The notes beneath the pieces were generated by a model. The model did no database searches. It was not told the DNA's origin and saw only the letters and a program-made list of their open reading frames with translations. This document shows, in pieces, positions 7,023 through 15,959 of a DNA stretch of 64,000 nucleotides. Every line of letters begins with the position of its first letter. The stretch's first letter is position 1. Source of the DNA: Variovorax sp. OAS795 (lineage in GTDB: Bacteria; Pseudomonadota; Gammaproteobacteria; Burkholderiales; Burkholderiaceae_C); assembly GCF_040546685.1 (NCBI RefSeq), contig NZ_JBEPOH010000001.1:2728001-2792000 (forward strand). Reading direction: 5' to 3'. The translations under genes and the position numbers were made by a program.

Positions 7023-9749
7023 TCAGCGCTCGGGGGCGAGCAGTCCCAGGATGCGCGCGCGCTGGACCACCTGCGTGCGGGTGCCCGCGTCCAGCTTGAA
7101 AAACAGGTTCTTCACATGCCACTTGATGGTGGTCTCGCCCACCTGCATGGCGCGTGCTATTTCCTTGTTCGACAGGTTTCGGGCCAGCAGCGTCAGCACC
7201 TCGGCTTCCTTGGGCGTGAGCACGGCGCCGTGCGCCGCCGCCTGCGCGGGCGCGGAGGGCGTGGGCGGTGCGATGGCGATCTCGGGCTGTGCGCCTTCGG
7301 CCGCGAGCGTGCCGACCCAGGCGCCGAGTTCGGGGTGCGCATCGGAAAACACGCGCTGCAGCCCGTAGGCGCGCGCCAGGTCCATCGCCTCGCGCAGCAG
7401 CGCCTCCGAGGGCTGGCCGCAGCGCTCCAGCGCGAGCGCGCGCAGGCCCAGCAGTTCGATGTGCAGGCCGCCCTGCTTGCGCTGGCGCGCCATGTCGTCC
7501 GCATGGGCGATCAGGGCAACGGCGCCAGGCCAGTCTCGCGCCGCAATGGCCGCGTGCGCGCGGGCCACGTCCCGCATCGTTTCCACGCTGCGCCGCCAGA
7601 GCGGGCCCGGCGGCAGTGCGGGGTCGGCCAAGATCGCGTCGATGCGCCCGCACAGGTCGCGGCAGGTCTGGGCGCGGTGGCGCTGCGCGTGCAGGCGAAC
7701 CTGCTCGGCGAGGCTGGCGATGCGCAGCCGCGGCAGGCGCCGCGCGGCGCCGGCCGCGTCCAGTGCGTCCAGCAGTTCCAGCGCGCGGTGCTCCGCGCCT
7801 TCGGCCGCGGCAATGCGCGCGGCGGTCCCGTAGGCGAGCAGCAGCGATTCGGGCAGGCCGCTGTGTTCGAGCACGTCGAGGCGGTCGGCCAGCAAGGTGG
7901 CGGCGTCGCCCGGCAGGTCGCGCTCCCAGGCCACCGCGGCCAGCAGTGCGGCCAGGTTGCAGCTGAAGCGGTGGCGCCGCCCGAGCTCGGCCTCGGCGCC
8001 CGCCACGGCAGGCCGCAGCAGCCGCTCGGCCAGCAGGACCTGCCCCTCCCAGGCATAGCTGAGCCCGATGACCAGTTCGCTCCAGCGCCGGATGTAGTCG
8101 ATGCCCTGGCCGGCGTGTCCGCGTGCGGCCTGCTGCTGGCGCAGGCGCGCCAGCGCGGGCTCGCCTTCGAGCAGCGCGCAGTAGGCCATGCGGTTGGCGT
8201 GCGACTGCACGAGCAGCGGGTCGGTCAGCGGCACGGTGTCGGTCCACGGCGCGTGCAGTGCGACGAAGCGGTCGGGGTCGTCCGCGAAAGCGGCGGCGCC
8301 GCCGAGGATGAGCGCGCATTCGCAGCGCAGGGCATCGCCGGCGTCGGGCTGCGCCAGGATGCGCGCCACGAAGCGGCCGGCCTCCTCGTGCCGCTCGCTC
8401 GATGCGAGCGTCCACGCCGCCGCCAGCAGCAGGCGCGGCCGACGGTCGAGTTCATCGGCGGGCAGCTGCACGAGCCATTCGAGCACGGCACCCTGCCGGC
8501 CGCGCCGCATCAGGGACTCGTAAAGGCTGCGCTCCGCGAGCTCGTAGGCGGTCTGGTGCTGCCCGGCGCAGAGCGCATGGTGCGCCGCCTCGTCGAGCAG
8601 GTCGTGCGCGGCCAGCCACTGCGCAGCGCGCGCGTGCGCCGCGAGCTGCTCGGCGGCGTCCAGTGCGCCGAAGCGCTGGCGCAGCACGTCGCGCGCCAGC
8701 GCATGCATGCGCAGCCAGTCGCCCCCTTCGGCGGCGGCGAACACCGGCGTCTCGCTGCTCAGCCGTGCCAGCCGCACCGCGGCGTCCTCGGCGCCGGACA
8801 CCACGCGGCAAAGCTCGGGATGCAGCAGGTCGAGCACGGCGATGCGGACCAGGAAATCGCGGTCGTCCGGGTCCAGGTTGACCAGCAGCAGCCGCACCAG
8901 TTCGCCCTGCAGCTCGCCGGCCGCGCCGGACATGCCGGACATTCCCGACAAGGCCGCGTGGGGGTCGGCGCCGCGCGAGATGATCGTGGTGGCCAGCTGC
9001 AGGCCCAGCGGCCAGCCTTCCGTCAGCTGGTGCAGCCGCGCGGCCGTGTTGCGGTCGACCCGTGCGCCGAAGCGGGCGTGCACGAGCTGCAGGGTTTCCT
9101 CGAGGCTGAACTTCAGCAGCGCCGGACCGATCTCGAGGCACTGGCCGTACGCCACCAGATCCTCGGTGTCCAGCCTGCCATCGGGGCGGGTGGCGATCAG
9201 CGTGCGCACGTTGGAGGGCGCGTTGTGCAGCAGATAGGCCAGCGTCTCGCGCGAGGCCTCTGGCAGCCGCTCGGCCTCGTCGATCACCAGCACCACGTCC
9301 AGCGCCGCCTGCGCCAGTTCGGACAGCAGCGCGGTGACGCTCCCGAGGTTGCCCGGCCGGTCGTCCTCGAGCACGCTGCGGCCGAAGGCCGGGCGCCCCG
9401 TGGCGACCCGCAGCGCCAGCGCCAGGCTCTGCACCAGCCGGCCCGGATCGTCGTGGTTCTGCGCCGAGACCCAGGCCACCGGCATGCCCATCGCCAGGTA
9501 TTCGAGCCGCCATTGCGCCAGCAGCGAGGTCTTGCCGAAGCCCGACGGCGCCCGCACCACGAACACCGCGTGGTCGCGCAGCGCATCGGCACCGGACAGC
9601 AGCCGCGCGCGCGGCACCAGGTGGCGCGGCACGCGCGGCGGCGTCACCTTGAGCAGCAGGTCGCGGGAGGCGCCGGTCGCACCGGCGGTCGGGAAGGTGG
9701 CCAAGGGTTGCTCGTGCTCGTCGGAAGAGGTGAGGGGCCGATTCTCCAC
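7023..9749 (-). CDS. MalT-type LuxR transcriptional regulator with AAA/STAND ATPase domain
   Basis: A 908-residue regulator. A Walker A loop APSGFGKTS is at about residues 67-75 and a Walker B-like LVIDEAERLPE at about 143-153. A long alpha-helical tetratricopeptide-like middle follows, then a LuxR helix-turn-helix at about 840-905 (LTPKEAEVLTLLARN, NKEIARAMQVGETTIKWHVKN). MalT-type proteins are STAND ATPases that multimerise on inducer and ATP binding and activate transcription. Its size matches MalT (about 900). The likely start is a GTG at 9749; no ATG lies in frame near it and no clear Shine-Dalgarno is seen, so the start is uncertain. It heads the minus-strand block, so control of the genes downstream is likely. 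Confidence 0.92.
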   Translation of the reverse strand: MENRPLTSSDEHEQPLATFPTAGATGASRDLLLKVTPPRVPRHLVPRARLLSGADALRDHAVFVVRAPSGFGKTSLLAQWRLEYLAMGMPVAWVSAQNHDDPGRLVQSLALALRVATGRPAFGRSVLEDDRPGNLGSVTALLSELAQAALDVVLVIDEAERLPEASRETLAYLLHNAPSNVRTLIATRPDGRLDTEDLVAYGQCLEIGPALLKFSLEETLQLVHARFGARVDRNTAARLHQLTEGWPLGLQLATTIISRGADPHAALSGMSGMSGAAGELQGELVRLLLVNLDPDDRDFLVRIAVLDLLHPELCRVVSGAEDAAVRLARLSSETPVFAAAEGGDWLRMHALARDVLRQRFGALDAAEQLAAHARAAQWLAAHDLLDEAAHHALCAGQHQTAYELAERSLYESLMRRGRQGAVLEWLVQLPADELDRRPRLLLAAAWTLASSERHEEAGRFVARILAQPDAGDALRCECALILGGAAAFADDPDRFVALHAPWTDTVPLTDPLLVQSHANRMAYCALLEGEPALARLRQQQAARGHAGQGIDYIRRWSELVIGLSYAWEGQVLLAERLLRPAVAGAEAELGRRHRFSCNLAALLAAVAWERDLPGDAATLLADRLDVLEHSGLPESLLLAYGTAARIAAAEGAEHRALELLDALDAAGAARRLPRLRIASLAEQVRLHAQRHRAQTCRDLCGRIDAILADPALPPGPLWRRSVETMRDVARAHAAIAARDWPGAVALIAHADDMARQRKQGGLHIELLGLRALALERCGQPSEALLREAMDLARAYGLQRVFSDAHPELGAWVGTLAAEGAQPEIAIAPPTPSAPAQAAAHGAVLTPKEAEVLTLLARNLSNKEIARAMQVGETTIKWHVKNLFFKLDAGTRTQVVQRARILGLLAPER

Positions 9750-9812
9750 CTCATGACGGCCCGGCCGAGCTGCCGGTCTTTCGCGGGTCGCCCCGTCGAA
9801 GGCGCGCGCGAT

Positions 9813-10787
9813 TCAATCCGCGGTGATGTTGCCCTTCTTCACCACCTCGGCCCAGCGCTGCGCATCCTTGGCGACCAGTGCGCCGAAGGCAGCGGGCGTG
9901 GAGATCGCCGGGACCATGCCCTGGGACTCGAAGGACTTCGCGACTTCCGGCTGCCTGAGGACCTTGGCGATCTCCAGGTTCAGGCGCTGCACCACGTCGG
10001 GCGGCGTTCCCTTCGGGGCCAGCACCCCGTACCACATGTCGATGTTGTCCGGGGTGACGCCGGCCTCCGCGAGCGTCGGCACGTCGGGCAGCTGCGGCAG
10101 CCGCCTGGCGCTGCCGGTGGCGATGGCCTTCAGCTTGCCGGCCTGGATGTGTTGCAGTGCCACATGCACGGGCAGGAACATGTAGTCGATCCGCCCGCCG
10201 AGCAGGTCGGTGACGGCGCCGGCGGTTCCCTTGTAGGGGACATGAAGCATCTCCGCGCCGCTGCGCTGGAGAAACAGCGCCATCGACAGGTGATGGGGCG
10301 TGCCGACGCCGGGCGTGGCGTACGTCAGTTGGCCGGGCCTCGCCTTGGCGGCATTCACGACGTCGCTCACGGTGGCGGCCTTCTGCACGTTCGGGTTGGC
10401 GACCAGGAGCAGGGTTCCCCAGGAGGTCTGGGCGACCGGCGTGAAGTCGCCGACGGGGTCGTACGACAGGCTCTTGTACAGGCTCTTGTTCATGACGAGG
10501 GTGTTGACCTGCACCAGCAGCGTGTGGCCGTCCGGCTTGGCCCTGGCGACGCGTTCGCTCCCGATGTTGCCGCTGGCGCCCGCGACGTTCTCGACGATGA
10601 CCGGCTGCCCCAGCGCGCCCGGCAGGTGCGCGGAGAGTTGGCGCGCGATCATGTCGATGCCGGTACCCGGGGTGTAGGGCACGACGAGCGTGATCGGCTG
10701 GGTCGGCTGCCATGCGGCCGAGGCTGCCGACGCGGCGATGCACAGCGCCGCGGCGGGCAACAGGGTCTTGATCCATCTTGCGACCAT
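9813..10787 (-). CDS. Tripartite tricarboxylate transporter receptor (Bug family), periplasmic
   Basis: A 324-residue Bug/TctC receptor. Its signal peptide MVARWIKTLLPAAALCIAA ends near ASA. The mature domain starts QPITLVVPYTPGTGIDMIAR and later has ENVAGASGNIG in place of the usual NKPGAGG, a mild divergence. The start at 10787 follows GGAGACTCCC, a good ribosome-binding site. It begins 44 bases after the FAD monooxygenase stop, so the two are probably one transcript, and the receptor may capture the monooxygenase substrate. No TctA/TctB subunits are nearby. Confidence 0.94.
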   Translation of the reverse strand: MVARWIKTLLPAAALCIAASAASAAWQPTQPITLVVPYTPGTGIDMIARQLSAHLPGALGQPVIVENVAGASGNIGSERVARAKPDGHTLLVQVNTLVMNKSLYKSLSYDPVGDFTPVAQTSWGTLLLVANPNVQKAATVSDVVNAAKARPGQLTYATPGVGTPHHLSMALFLQRSGAEMLHVPYKGTAGAVTDLLGGRIDYMFLPVHVALQHIQAGKLKAIATGSARRLPQLPDVPTLAEAGVTPDNIDMWYGVLAPKGTPPDVVQRLNLEIAKVLRQPEVAKSFESQGMVPAISTPAAFGALVAKDAQRWAEVVKKGNITAD

Positions 10788-10831
10788 GGGAGTCTCCTTC
10801 AATCGTTGTCGGGGTTGCTTCTGGACCGGCT

Positions 10832-12091
10832 TCAAACGAAGGACGGGCGTTTCTTGAGCTGCGCGGGGTCGTAGCCCGCCACGCGCTTGTAGGCATCGGA
10901 AATGGCCTGGAGTTCCGCCTGCGGCACCACGTCGTCGATGCTGGCGAACGGCTTGCCGCCCGAACGCTCGTAGACCTCCCGCAGGATCGCGTCGGGGGGC
11001 GTGCGACGGTTGGTGAGCACGACGTTGGCCGTGGCCGGCACCCGTTCCTGGTCGTAGGTCTCCAGGGCTACGGGGCCGACGCCTTGCTTCTTCAGGTGTC
11101 CGGCGAGGCAGCGCGCATCGATGATGGCCTGGCCGGCACCGTTCGAGCCGCGCGGCACCATCGGATGCGCGGCGTCGCCGAGCAGCGTGATGCGGCCATG
11201 GGTCCAGCGCGGCAAGGGGTCCTGGTCGACCATCGGGTATTCGAGGATCGAGTCGGCCGCGCGGATCAGCGCCGGCACGTCCAGCCAGTCGAAGTGCCAG
11301 TTCTCGAACGCCGGCAGGAAATCTTCCAGCCGGCCTTCGCGGCTCCAGTCGCGCACCGCGGGCTGCTCGGCCTCGATCTCGGCGACCCAGTTCACGAGCT
11401 GGTTGCCCTCGGCGTCGATCGCGTCGCGGATCGGGTAGATCACCATCTTGCCGACCGCGAGCCAGCCCGCGCGGATCATGCTTGCACCCGAGAGGATCGG
11501 CTTCCAGCGGGTGGTGCCTCGCCACATGTTGACACCCGAATAGCGCGGCGCGCCCTCGTCCGGATAGAACTTCTTGCGCAGCACCGAATGGATGCCATCG
11601 CAGCCGATCGCGACCGCGCCGCGGACGCTGGCGATCGCCTCGCCCGAGGCATCCGCAAAGTGGGCGGTGATGCCCGTCTCGTCCTGGTCGACATCGACGC
11701 ACCGATGGCCGCAACGCACGGCGTCATCGCCCAGCCGTTCGCGCACCGCAGCCAGCAGCACGGTCTGCAGGTCGCCGCGATGGATGGAGAACTGGGGCCA
11801 GTCGTAGCCGGCCGCGGTGCCTGCGGGCTCCGTGAAGACCAGCTGGCCGTGCTCGGTGAAGAAAACGGCTTCCTTGGTGCGCACCGCCATCGCATCCAGC
11901 GCGGGCAGCAGGCCCAGTTCGCTGAGCTCGCGCACGGCGTGCGGCAGCAAGTTGATGCCCACGCCGAGCGGCTTGAGCTCGGGGACCGCTTCGTACACAC
12001 GGCAGGGAATGCCGGCCTGGTGGAGGCTGAGGGCCAGTGTGAGGCCGCCGATGCCGGCGCCCAGGATGATGACGTCTTGGTTGGTGCTCAT
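10832..12091 (-). CDS. FAD-dependent monooxygenase (PhzS / salicylate hydroxylase-like)
   Basis: A 419-residue class A flavoprotein monooxygenase that uses NAD(P)H and O2 to hydroxylate an aromatic or heteroaromatic acid. Three signatures are visible: the dinucleotide motif VIILGAGIGGLTLA at residues 7-20, the DG motif GCDGIHSVLR in the middle, and the FAD ribityl-binding GDAAHPMVPRGSNGAGQA at about 300. It looks closest to the PhzS/salicylate-hydroxylase group, but the substrate is not assignable. The ATG at 12091 follows GAGAACCGAAC. It is divergent from the LysR gene at 12208 across 116 AT-rich bases, a classical LysR-target arrangement. Confidence 0.9.
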   Translation of the reverse strand: MSTNQDVIILGAGIGGLTLALSLHQAGIPCRVYEAVPELKPLGVGINLLPHAVRELSELGLLPALDAMAVRTKEAVFFTEHGQLVFTEPAGTAAGYDWPQFSIHRGDLQTVLLAAVRERLGDDAVRCGHRCVDVDQDETGITAHFADASGEAIASVRGAVAIGCDGIHSVLRKKFYPDEGAPRYSGVNMWRGTTRWKPILSGASMIRAGWLAVGKMVIYPIRDAIDAEGNQLVNWVAEIEAEQPAVRDWSREGRLEDFLPAFENWHFDWLDVPALIRAADSILEYPMVDQDPLPRWTHGRITLLGDAAHPMVPRGSNGAGQAIIDARCLAGHLKKQGVGPVALETYDQERVPATANVVLTNRRTPPDAILREVYERSGGKPFASIDDVVPQAELQAISDAYKRVAGYDPAQLKKRPSFV

Positions 12092-12207
12092 GTTCGGTTC
12101 TCTTTGAATCCCCGCGGCGCGTCGCCGCGGATGCCGGGTCCGTCATTAGGCGGAAAATGGAAAAATATTGGAAATTTAGATGTGACATGGATTCATAAGG
12201 ACTCGAT
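12092..12207. promoter_or_regulatory. AT-rich divergent intergenic region (monooxygenase / LysR)
   Basis: These 116 bases separate divergent genes and are strikingly AT-rich around 12150-12200 compared with their surroundings. The motif GGAAA occurs three times (GGAAAATGGAAAAATATTGGAAATT). It is the natural place for two back-to-back promoters and a LysR binding site. I could not find one unambiguous T-N11-A palindrome. Confidence 0.5.
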
Positions 12208-13107
12208 ATGAATCTGACGACACGGCAGATGCGCGCATTTCGCCAGGTGGCCCGCACCGGCAGCTTCACGCGGGCGGCGGAGCTCACGCACATGACCCAG
12301 GCCGGACTGAGCATCCTCATCCGCGAGGTGGAGCGGCAGCTCGGTGTGCGGCTGTTCGACCGCACCACGCGCGCGGTGCAGCTGACGGCGGCGGGGCGGC
12401 GGCTGGCGCCGGTGATCGAACGGGTGCTCACCGAACTCGACAGCGTGACCGAGGAAATCGAATCGCTGGGCGATGCGGCGCGCCAGACCCTGCGCGTTGC
12501 CGCCACGCCGCTGGTGTCATCCCAGCTGCTGCCGCAGTTGCTGTCGATGTTCAGGCAGACGCAGCCCCACGTTCAGGTGCGCCTGCTCGATGCCGCGCTG
12601 GAAGACGTCGAAAAGGCCGTGCTGGCCAACGAGGCGGACCTGGGGCTCGGGTTCTTCTTCAAGGCCGCGCCGGGGCTCGCGAGGACCGAAGTCGCCAATT
12701 TCCAGCTCATGCGGGTGACCCCTGCCGAAGGTGCGCCGAGGGAGGTCGGACGGGTGCCGTGGTCGGCCTTGAAGTCGGCACGGCTCATCGGCTTGCCCCC
12801 GGGCAATCCGATCCAGAAGGTCATCGATGCGCAGCTCGGCAAGCTGAACATCGAGAACCCGGAAGGCCAGTCGGTGAGCTTCTTCGGCACCTTGATCTCG
12901 ATGGTGGAAGCAGGCTTCGGCACGGCCGTGATGCCCACTTTCGCCATGGCGGCCTGCAAACGGCATCAAGTCGACATCGACCTGCTCGCCTCGCCCAAGG
13001 TCGAGCTCGCTTTCTACCGCATCACGAAGCGGGGCTCGAAAGACTCCGAGGCCATGGAAGCCTTTGTGGACCTGCTCAAGGCCAGGCTGCCGTTCATGTC
13101 GCGATGA
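12208..13107 (+). CDS. LysR-family transcriptional regulator
   Basis: A 299-residue LysR regulator. The N-terminal winged helix-turn-helix spans residues 2-60 (TTRQMRAFRQVARTGSFTRAA, then GLSILIREVERQLGVRLFDR), with a periplasmic-binding-fold effector domain at about 90-295. The ATG at 12208 is preceded by AAGGACTCGAT. It is transcribed away from the FAD monooxygenase-Bug operon, which it probably controls in response to an aromatic ligand. It converges with the MarR gene ending at 13136. Confidence 0.95.
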   Translation: MNLTTRQMRAFRQVARTGSFTRAAELTHMTQAGLSILIREVERQLGVRLFDRTTRAVQLTAAGRRLAPVIERVLTELDSVTEEIESLGDAARQTLRVAATPLVSSQLLPQLLSMFRQTQPHVQVRLLDAALEDVEKAVLANEADLGLGFFFKAAPGLARTEVANFQLMRVTPAEGAPREVGRVPWSALKSARLIGLPPGNPIQKVIDAQLGKLNIENPEGQSVSFFGTLISMVEAGFGTAVMPTFAMAACKRHQVDIDLLASPKVELAFYRITKRGSKDSEAMEAFVDLLKARLPFMSR

Positions 13108-13135
13108 TGGCAGAGGGTGGGGAAGCCGCAGCTGG

Positions 13136-13741
13136 CTACGTTCGCTTCCCAGCCTCCGAACGAGGCGCAGATTCCGCGCTCTTCCTGCGTTGCAACGCAT
13201 GAGGGTGATGCCGGCCCAGGTGGTCACGCGTTGCACTCTCGACCGCTGGCAGGTTCTCATGCAGCCGCCGAAGCAAATCGAGGAGCACCTTGCGCTCGGC
13301 TGGCGTGAGTACCGACAGGAACACGCGTTCGCGCGCAATCGCGATGTCGCGTATCTGGTCGTGCATGGCCCGGCCCGCCGGCGTCAACGTCGCGATGCGT
13401 GCCCGGCCGTCCTGCGGGTCGAGCGCGAGCTCGATGAAGCCACGTGCCTGCATGCTCTTGAAGCAGCGGCTCATCGATGCCTTGTCCATGCCGATGATGC
13501 CGCAGGCCTTCTGCGCGGAGATCGATCCTTCGATTGCCAGCAGCACCAGGACGCGCCAGCTCTCGATGCCGACATCGAACGCGGCCAGGTAGGCCTGCGA
13601 TGCCCCGCTCGAGAGCTTGTTGGCGATCCAGGTGAGGTAGGCCGGGGCGTAGTTGTTGAGATCGATGACTTCACGCCCGGGGCGGCTGCGACCTGTCTGA
13701 TGAGCGGACTCGGGCGGTGGGGTGGACTTGGTGCGAGGCAT
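13136..13741 (-). CDS. MarR-family transcriptional regulator
   Basis: A 201-residue winged-helix repressor. The MarR core lies at about residues 45-150: ISAQKACGIIGMDKASMSRCFKSM is the recognition region and DPQDGRARIATLTPAGRAM the wing. A basic tail of about 25 residues follows. A GTG one codon earlier (13744) is an alternative start. An inverted repeat GTTGA-TACG-TCAAC lies 16-29 bases upstream of the ATG and probably serves autoregulation. It follows the Rieske oxygenase gene on the same strand by 87 bases. MarR proteins of this type commonly sense phenolic acids or their CoA thioesters, so it may regulate the VanA/VanB-type pair. Confidence 0.92.
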   Translation of the reverse strand: MPRTKSTPPPESAHQTGRSRPGREVIDLNNYAPAYLTWIANKLSSGASQAYLAAFDVGIESWRVLVLLAIEGSISAQKACGIIGMDKASMSRCFKSMQARGFIELALDPQDGRARIATLTPAGRAMHDQIRDIAIARERVFLSVLTPAERKVLLDLLRRLHENLPAVESATRDHLGRHHPHALQRRKSAESAPRSEAGKRT

Positions 13742-13756
13742 CACGTGGGCAGGGTG

Positions 13757-13770
13757 GTTGATACGTCAAC
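13757..13770. promoter_or_regulatory. Inverted repeat, candidate MarR operator
   Basis: GTTGA (13757-13761), spacer TACG and TCAAC (13766-13770) form a perfect 5-bp inverted repeat. It sits 16-29 bases upstream of the MarR ATG (13741). Size and symmetry fit MarR-family operators. It also lies downstream of the Rieske oxygenase stop codon at 13829. Confidence 0.5.
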
Positions 13771-13828
13771 TTTAACTGCCTGGACGCAGCCGGGAATCGT
13801 CCATGCCACGGCTCGTTGCATTGTGGTG

Positions 13829-14926
13829 CTACGACTCCGACGCTTCGGCGGTGGCCTGTTTCCTCAGAAGCTCCGCGACGATGCGCCGCGCCCGGTTCGC
13901 ACCGGCGTCGACGTGGATGTCCACCCAGCCGGCCTTCTCGCCGAATTCGAGCATGTTCCTGTACTGGGCCTCGATGATGGTGCGGTCTTCATCGAAGGTG
14001 AAGGCGGTCTGCTGGATCACGGCCTCGATGTTGTCCGGCATGTCGGGGTGCTTGGTGCTCGACATGCTCCAGAAGTAGTGGCAGGTTTCCCCGGTCTCGG
14101 GCGTGATGCCATGGAAGCCGCGCATGTGGAAGCCGCCGCGGTCCGGATCGTCGATGGCGTCGGTGCCGGGCTCCACTGCCCCGGTCCAGATGCGCAGGTG
14201 CGTGAGGTCGAACTCGATCTCCTGCCAGCGCTCGCACTTTTCGCCGAACGGCCAAGCGGCGCGATAGGTGGGCGGCGGCGAGGAATCCGGCATCAGGCGA
14301 ACGACCTTGACCTGGTCGCCTTCCGAGCTGACCGTCATCGGTGCGTTCATGTGCAGCTTCGCGTCGCCTCCAATGGTGTGCAGATGAACATAGCCGAGGT
14401 GGCTCAGGTCGAGCAGGTTGTCGTGGATCAGCTGCCAGGGTGCCTTGTAGTGATAGTTGCCGCTGCCGAACTTGTAGCGGGGGTCGTCGTGAAACGGATA
14501 GTCAGACGCCAGGCGGGTGGGCTCGGCACCTTCTTCACGGGGCATCCAGATCCAGATGATCCTGTTCTTCTCGACGACGTGGTATGCCTTGACCCTGGCC
14601 TTGGAGGGAATGCGTTCCTGGCCAGGGATCTCGATGCACTGTCCGTTCGGCGCGTACAGGAGTCCGTGGTAGCCGCAACGCACGCCAGCGCCTTCGACAG
14701 TGCCGCACGACAGTGGCAGCGACCGGTGGCAGCAACGGTCTTCCAATGCAGCGACCTGGCCTTCGCCGGTGCGAAAGAGAACCACCTTCTGGTTCAGGAA
14801 GGTTCGGGCGATCGGCTTGTCGGTGAGCTCGGACGAAAAGCCGGCCACGTACCACTGGTCCAGCGGATAGCGGACGGCATCGGCTGTCCGGGTCAGGTTC
14901 TTGATGGGAATGCAGGTCGCGGTCAT
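13829..14926 (-). CDS. Rieske [2Fe-2S] aromatic oxygenase, VanA-like terminal subunit
   Basis: A 365-residue ring-hydroxylating or O-demethylating oxygenase of the VanA/phthalate-oxygenase type. The Rieske cluster ligands are Cys65-x-His67 in RCCHRSL and Cys84-x2-His87 in CGYHG. The mononuclear iron site follows as DLSHLGYVH, giving bridging Asp173 with His176 and His181. The single-subunit form and length match VanA (vanillate O-demethylase) and related O-demethylases. The ATG at 14926 follows GGAGAGCATCC. It lies 33 bases after the VanB-like reductase gene, its obvious electron donor. The substrate is unknown; a methoxylated benzoate is plausible. Confidence 0.93.
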   Translation of the reverse strand: MTATCIPIKNLTRTADAVRYPLDQWYVAGFSSELTDKPIARTFLNQKVVLFRTGEGQVAALEDRCCHRSLPLSCGTVEGAGVRCGYHGLLYAPNGQCIEIPGQERIPSKARVKAYHVVEKNRIIWIWMPREEGAEPTRLASDYPFHDDPRYKFGSGNYHYKAPWQLIHDNLLDLSHLGYVHLHTIGGDAKLHMNAPMTVSSEGDQVKVVRLMPDSSPPPTYRAAWPFGEKCERWQEIEFDLTHLRIWTGAVEPGTDAIDDPDRGGFHMRGFHGITPETGETCHYFWSMSSTKHPDMPDNIEAVIQQTAFTFDEDRTIIEAQYRNMLEFGEKAGWVDIHVDAGANRARRIVAELLRKQATAEASES

Positions 14927-14959
14927 TGGATGCTCTCCTGGGAAGGGAAGACGGTCGGC

Positions 14960-15916
14960 TCAAAGATCGAGCAGAAGGATGGGAGAAATTGCTCGCGAGC
15001 AACACGGCGTGAACTGGTCATTGGCCGCACGCTCGGCGTCGGTCAGGAAGGCGTCGCGGTGATCGGGCGTCCCTTCGAGCACACGCGTCAGGCAGGTTCC
15101 GCAGACACCGGCTTCGCACGACGACGGCACTTCCACGCCATGTGCGGCCAGTACCTCGATCACAGTCTGGCCCGCAGGCACCTGGCAGCTCAGGCCGGTG
15201 CTGGCGATGCGAACCTCGAAGCTGCCATCGGTGGCCAATGCGGTCGGGTTGCCGGCAAAGTACTCGCGATGCAGTTGCGCTTCGGGCCAGGCCTGGCCGC
15301 GGGCGGTCTCCAGCACGTGGTCCATGAAGCCGGCCGGACCGCACACATAGAGGTGCGTGTCTTCGCGCGGCTCGGCCAGCACGCGCTTCGCATCCAGCTT
15401 CTGGGCGGGCACGTCGTCCGCGTGCAGGGCCACCCGGCCGGAAAACCCCGACGACCTGATCTCGTCGAGAAAGGCCATGCGGGTTGCGGACCGGCCGCAG
15501 TAGTGCATTTCGAAGGGACTGCCCTGCGCGTGCAAGGCGCGCGCCATGGCCAGGATCGGCGTCACGCCGATGCCCCCCGCCAGCAGCAGGCTGCGCGGCG
15601 CGGCTGCCAGCGGAAAGTGGTTGCGGGGGGCGCTCACACAGAGGACGTCGCCGGCTTGCACGCGGTCGTGCATGCCCGCCGATCCGCCGCGCGAAGCCGG
15701 CTCGCGCAACACGGCGATGCGGTAGCGATGCCGCTCCGAGGGATCGTTGCTGAGCGAGTACTGGCGGATCAGGCCCGGCGCCACATGCACATCGATGTGG
15801 GCGCCGGCCGAGAATGCGGGCAGCACGTCGCCTTCATGCGGCACGAGCTCGAAGCTGCAGATGTCCTCGGCTTCCTGCAAGCGCCGGGCGACGCGCACGG
15901 TCAGTTCATTCGTCAT
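14960..15916 (-). CDS. PDR/VanB-family oxidoreductase (ferredoxin reductase subunit)
   Basis: A 318-residue phthalate-dioxygenase-reductase-type protein. Domains in order are an FMN-binding barrel (IRQYSLSNDPSERHRY at about 50), an NAD-binding region (LLLAGGIGVTPILAMAR at about 115), and a C-terminal plant-type [2Fe-2S] ferredoxin domain (PSSCEAGVCGTCLTRV, with a later Cys). It passes electrons from NADH to the Rieske oxygenase encoded immediately downstream. It starts 43 bases after the LivF gene, so this pair may be read through from the Liv transporter operon, and the substrate may enter through that importer. Confidence 0.94.
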   Translation of the reverse strand: MTNELTVRVARRLQEAEDICSFELVPHEGDVLPAFSAGAHIDVHVAPGLIRQYSLSNDPSERHRYRIAVLREPASRGGSAGMHDRVQAGDVLCVSAPRNHFPLAAAPRSLLLAGGIGVTPILAMARALHAQGSPFEMHYCGRSATRMAFLDEIRSSGFSGRVALHADDVPAQKLDAKRVLAEPREDTHLYVCGPAGFMDHVLETARGQAWPEAQLHREYFAGNPTALATDGSFEVRIASTGLSCQVPAGQTVIEVLAAHGVEVPSSCEAGVCGTCLTRVLEGTPDHRDAFLTDAERAANDQFTPCCSRAISPILLLDL

Positions 15917-15959
15917 GGTGATGTTGGAATTGGGTTCGTCATGCGCAATGCCTCGAGCT

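Noticed and set aside
6963..10874. A 1303-codon plus-strand open frame opposite the LuxR-type gene, and other long antisense frames (e.g. 13064-16111, 18353-20614, 4143-6032)
   Set aside because: These are rich in Arg, Ala, Gly and His, show no domain, and mirror clearly real genes on the other strand. They are by-products of GC-rich codons lacking stops.
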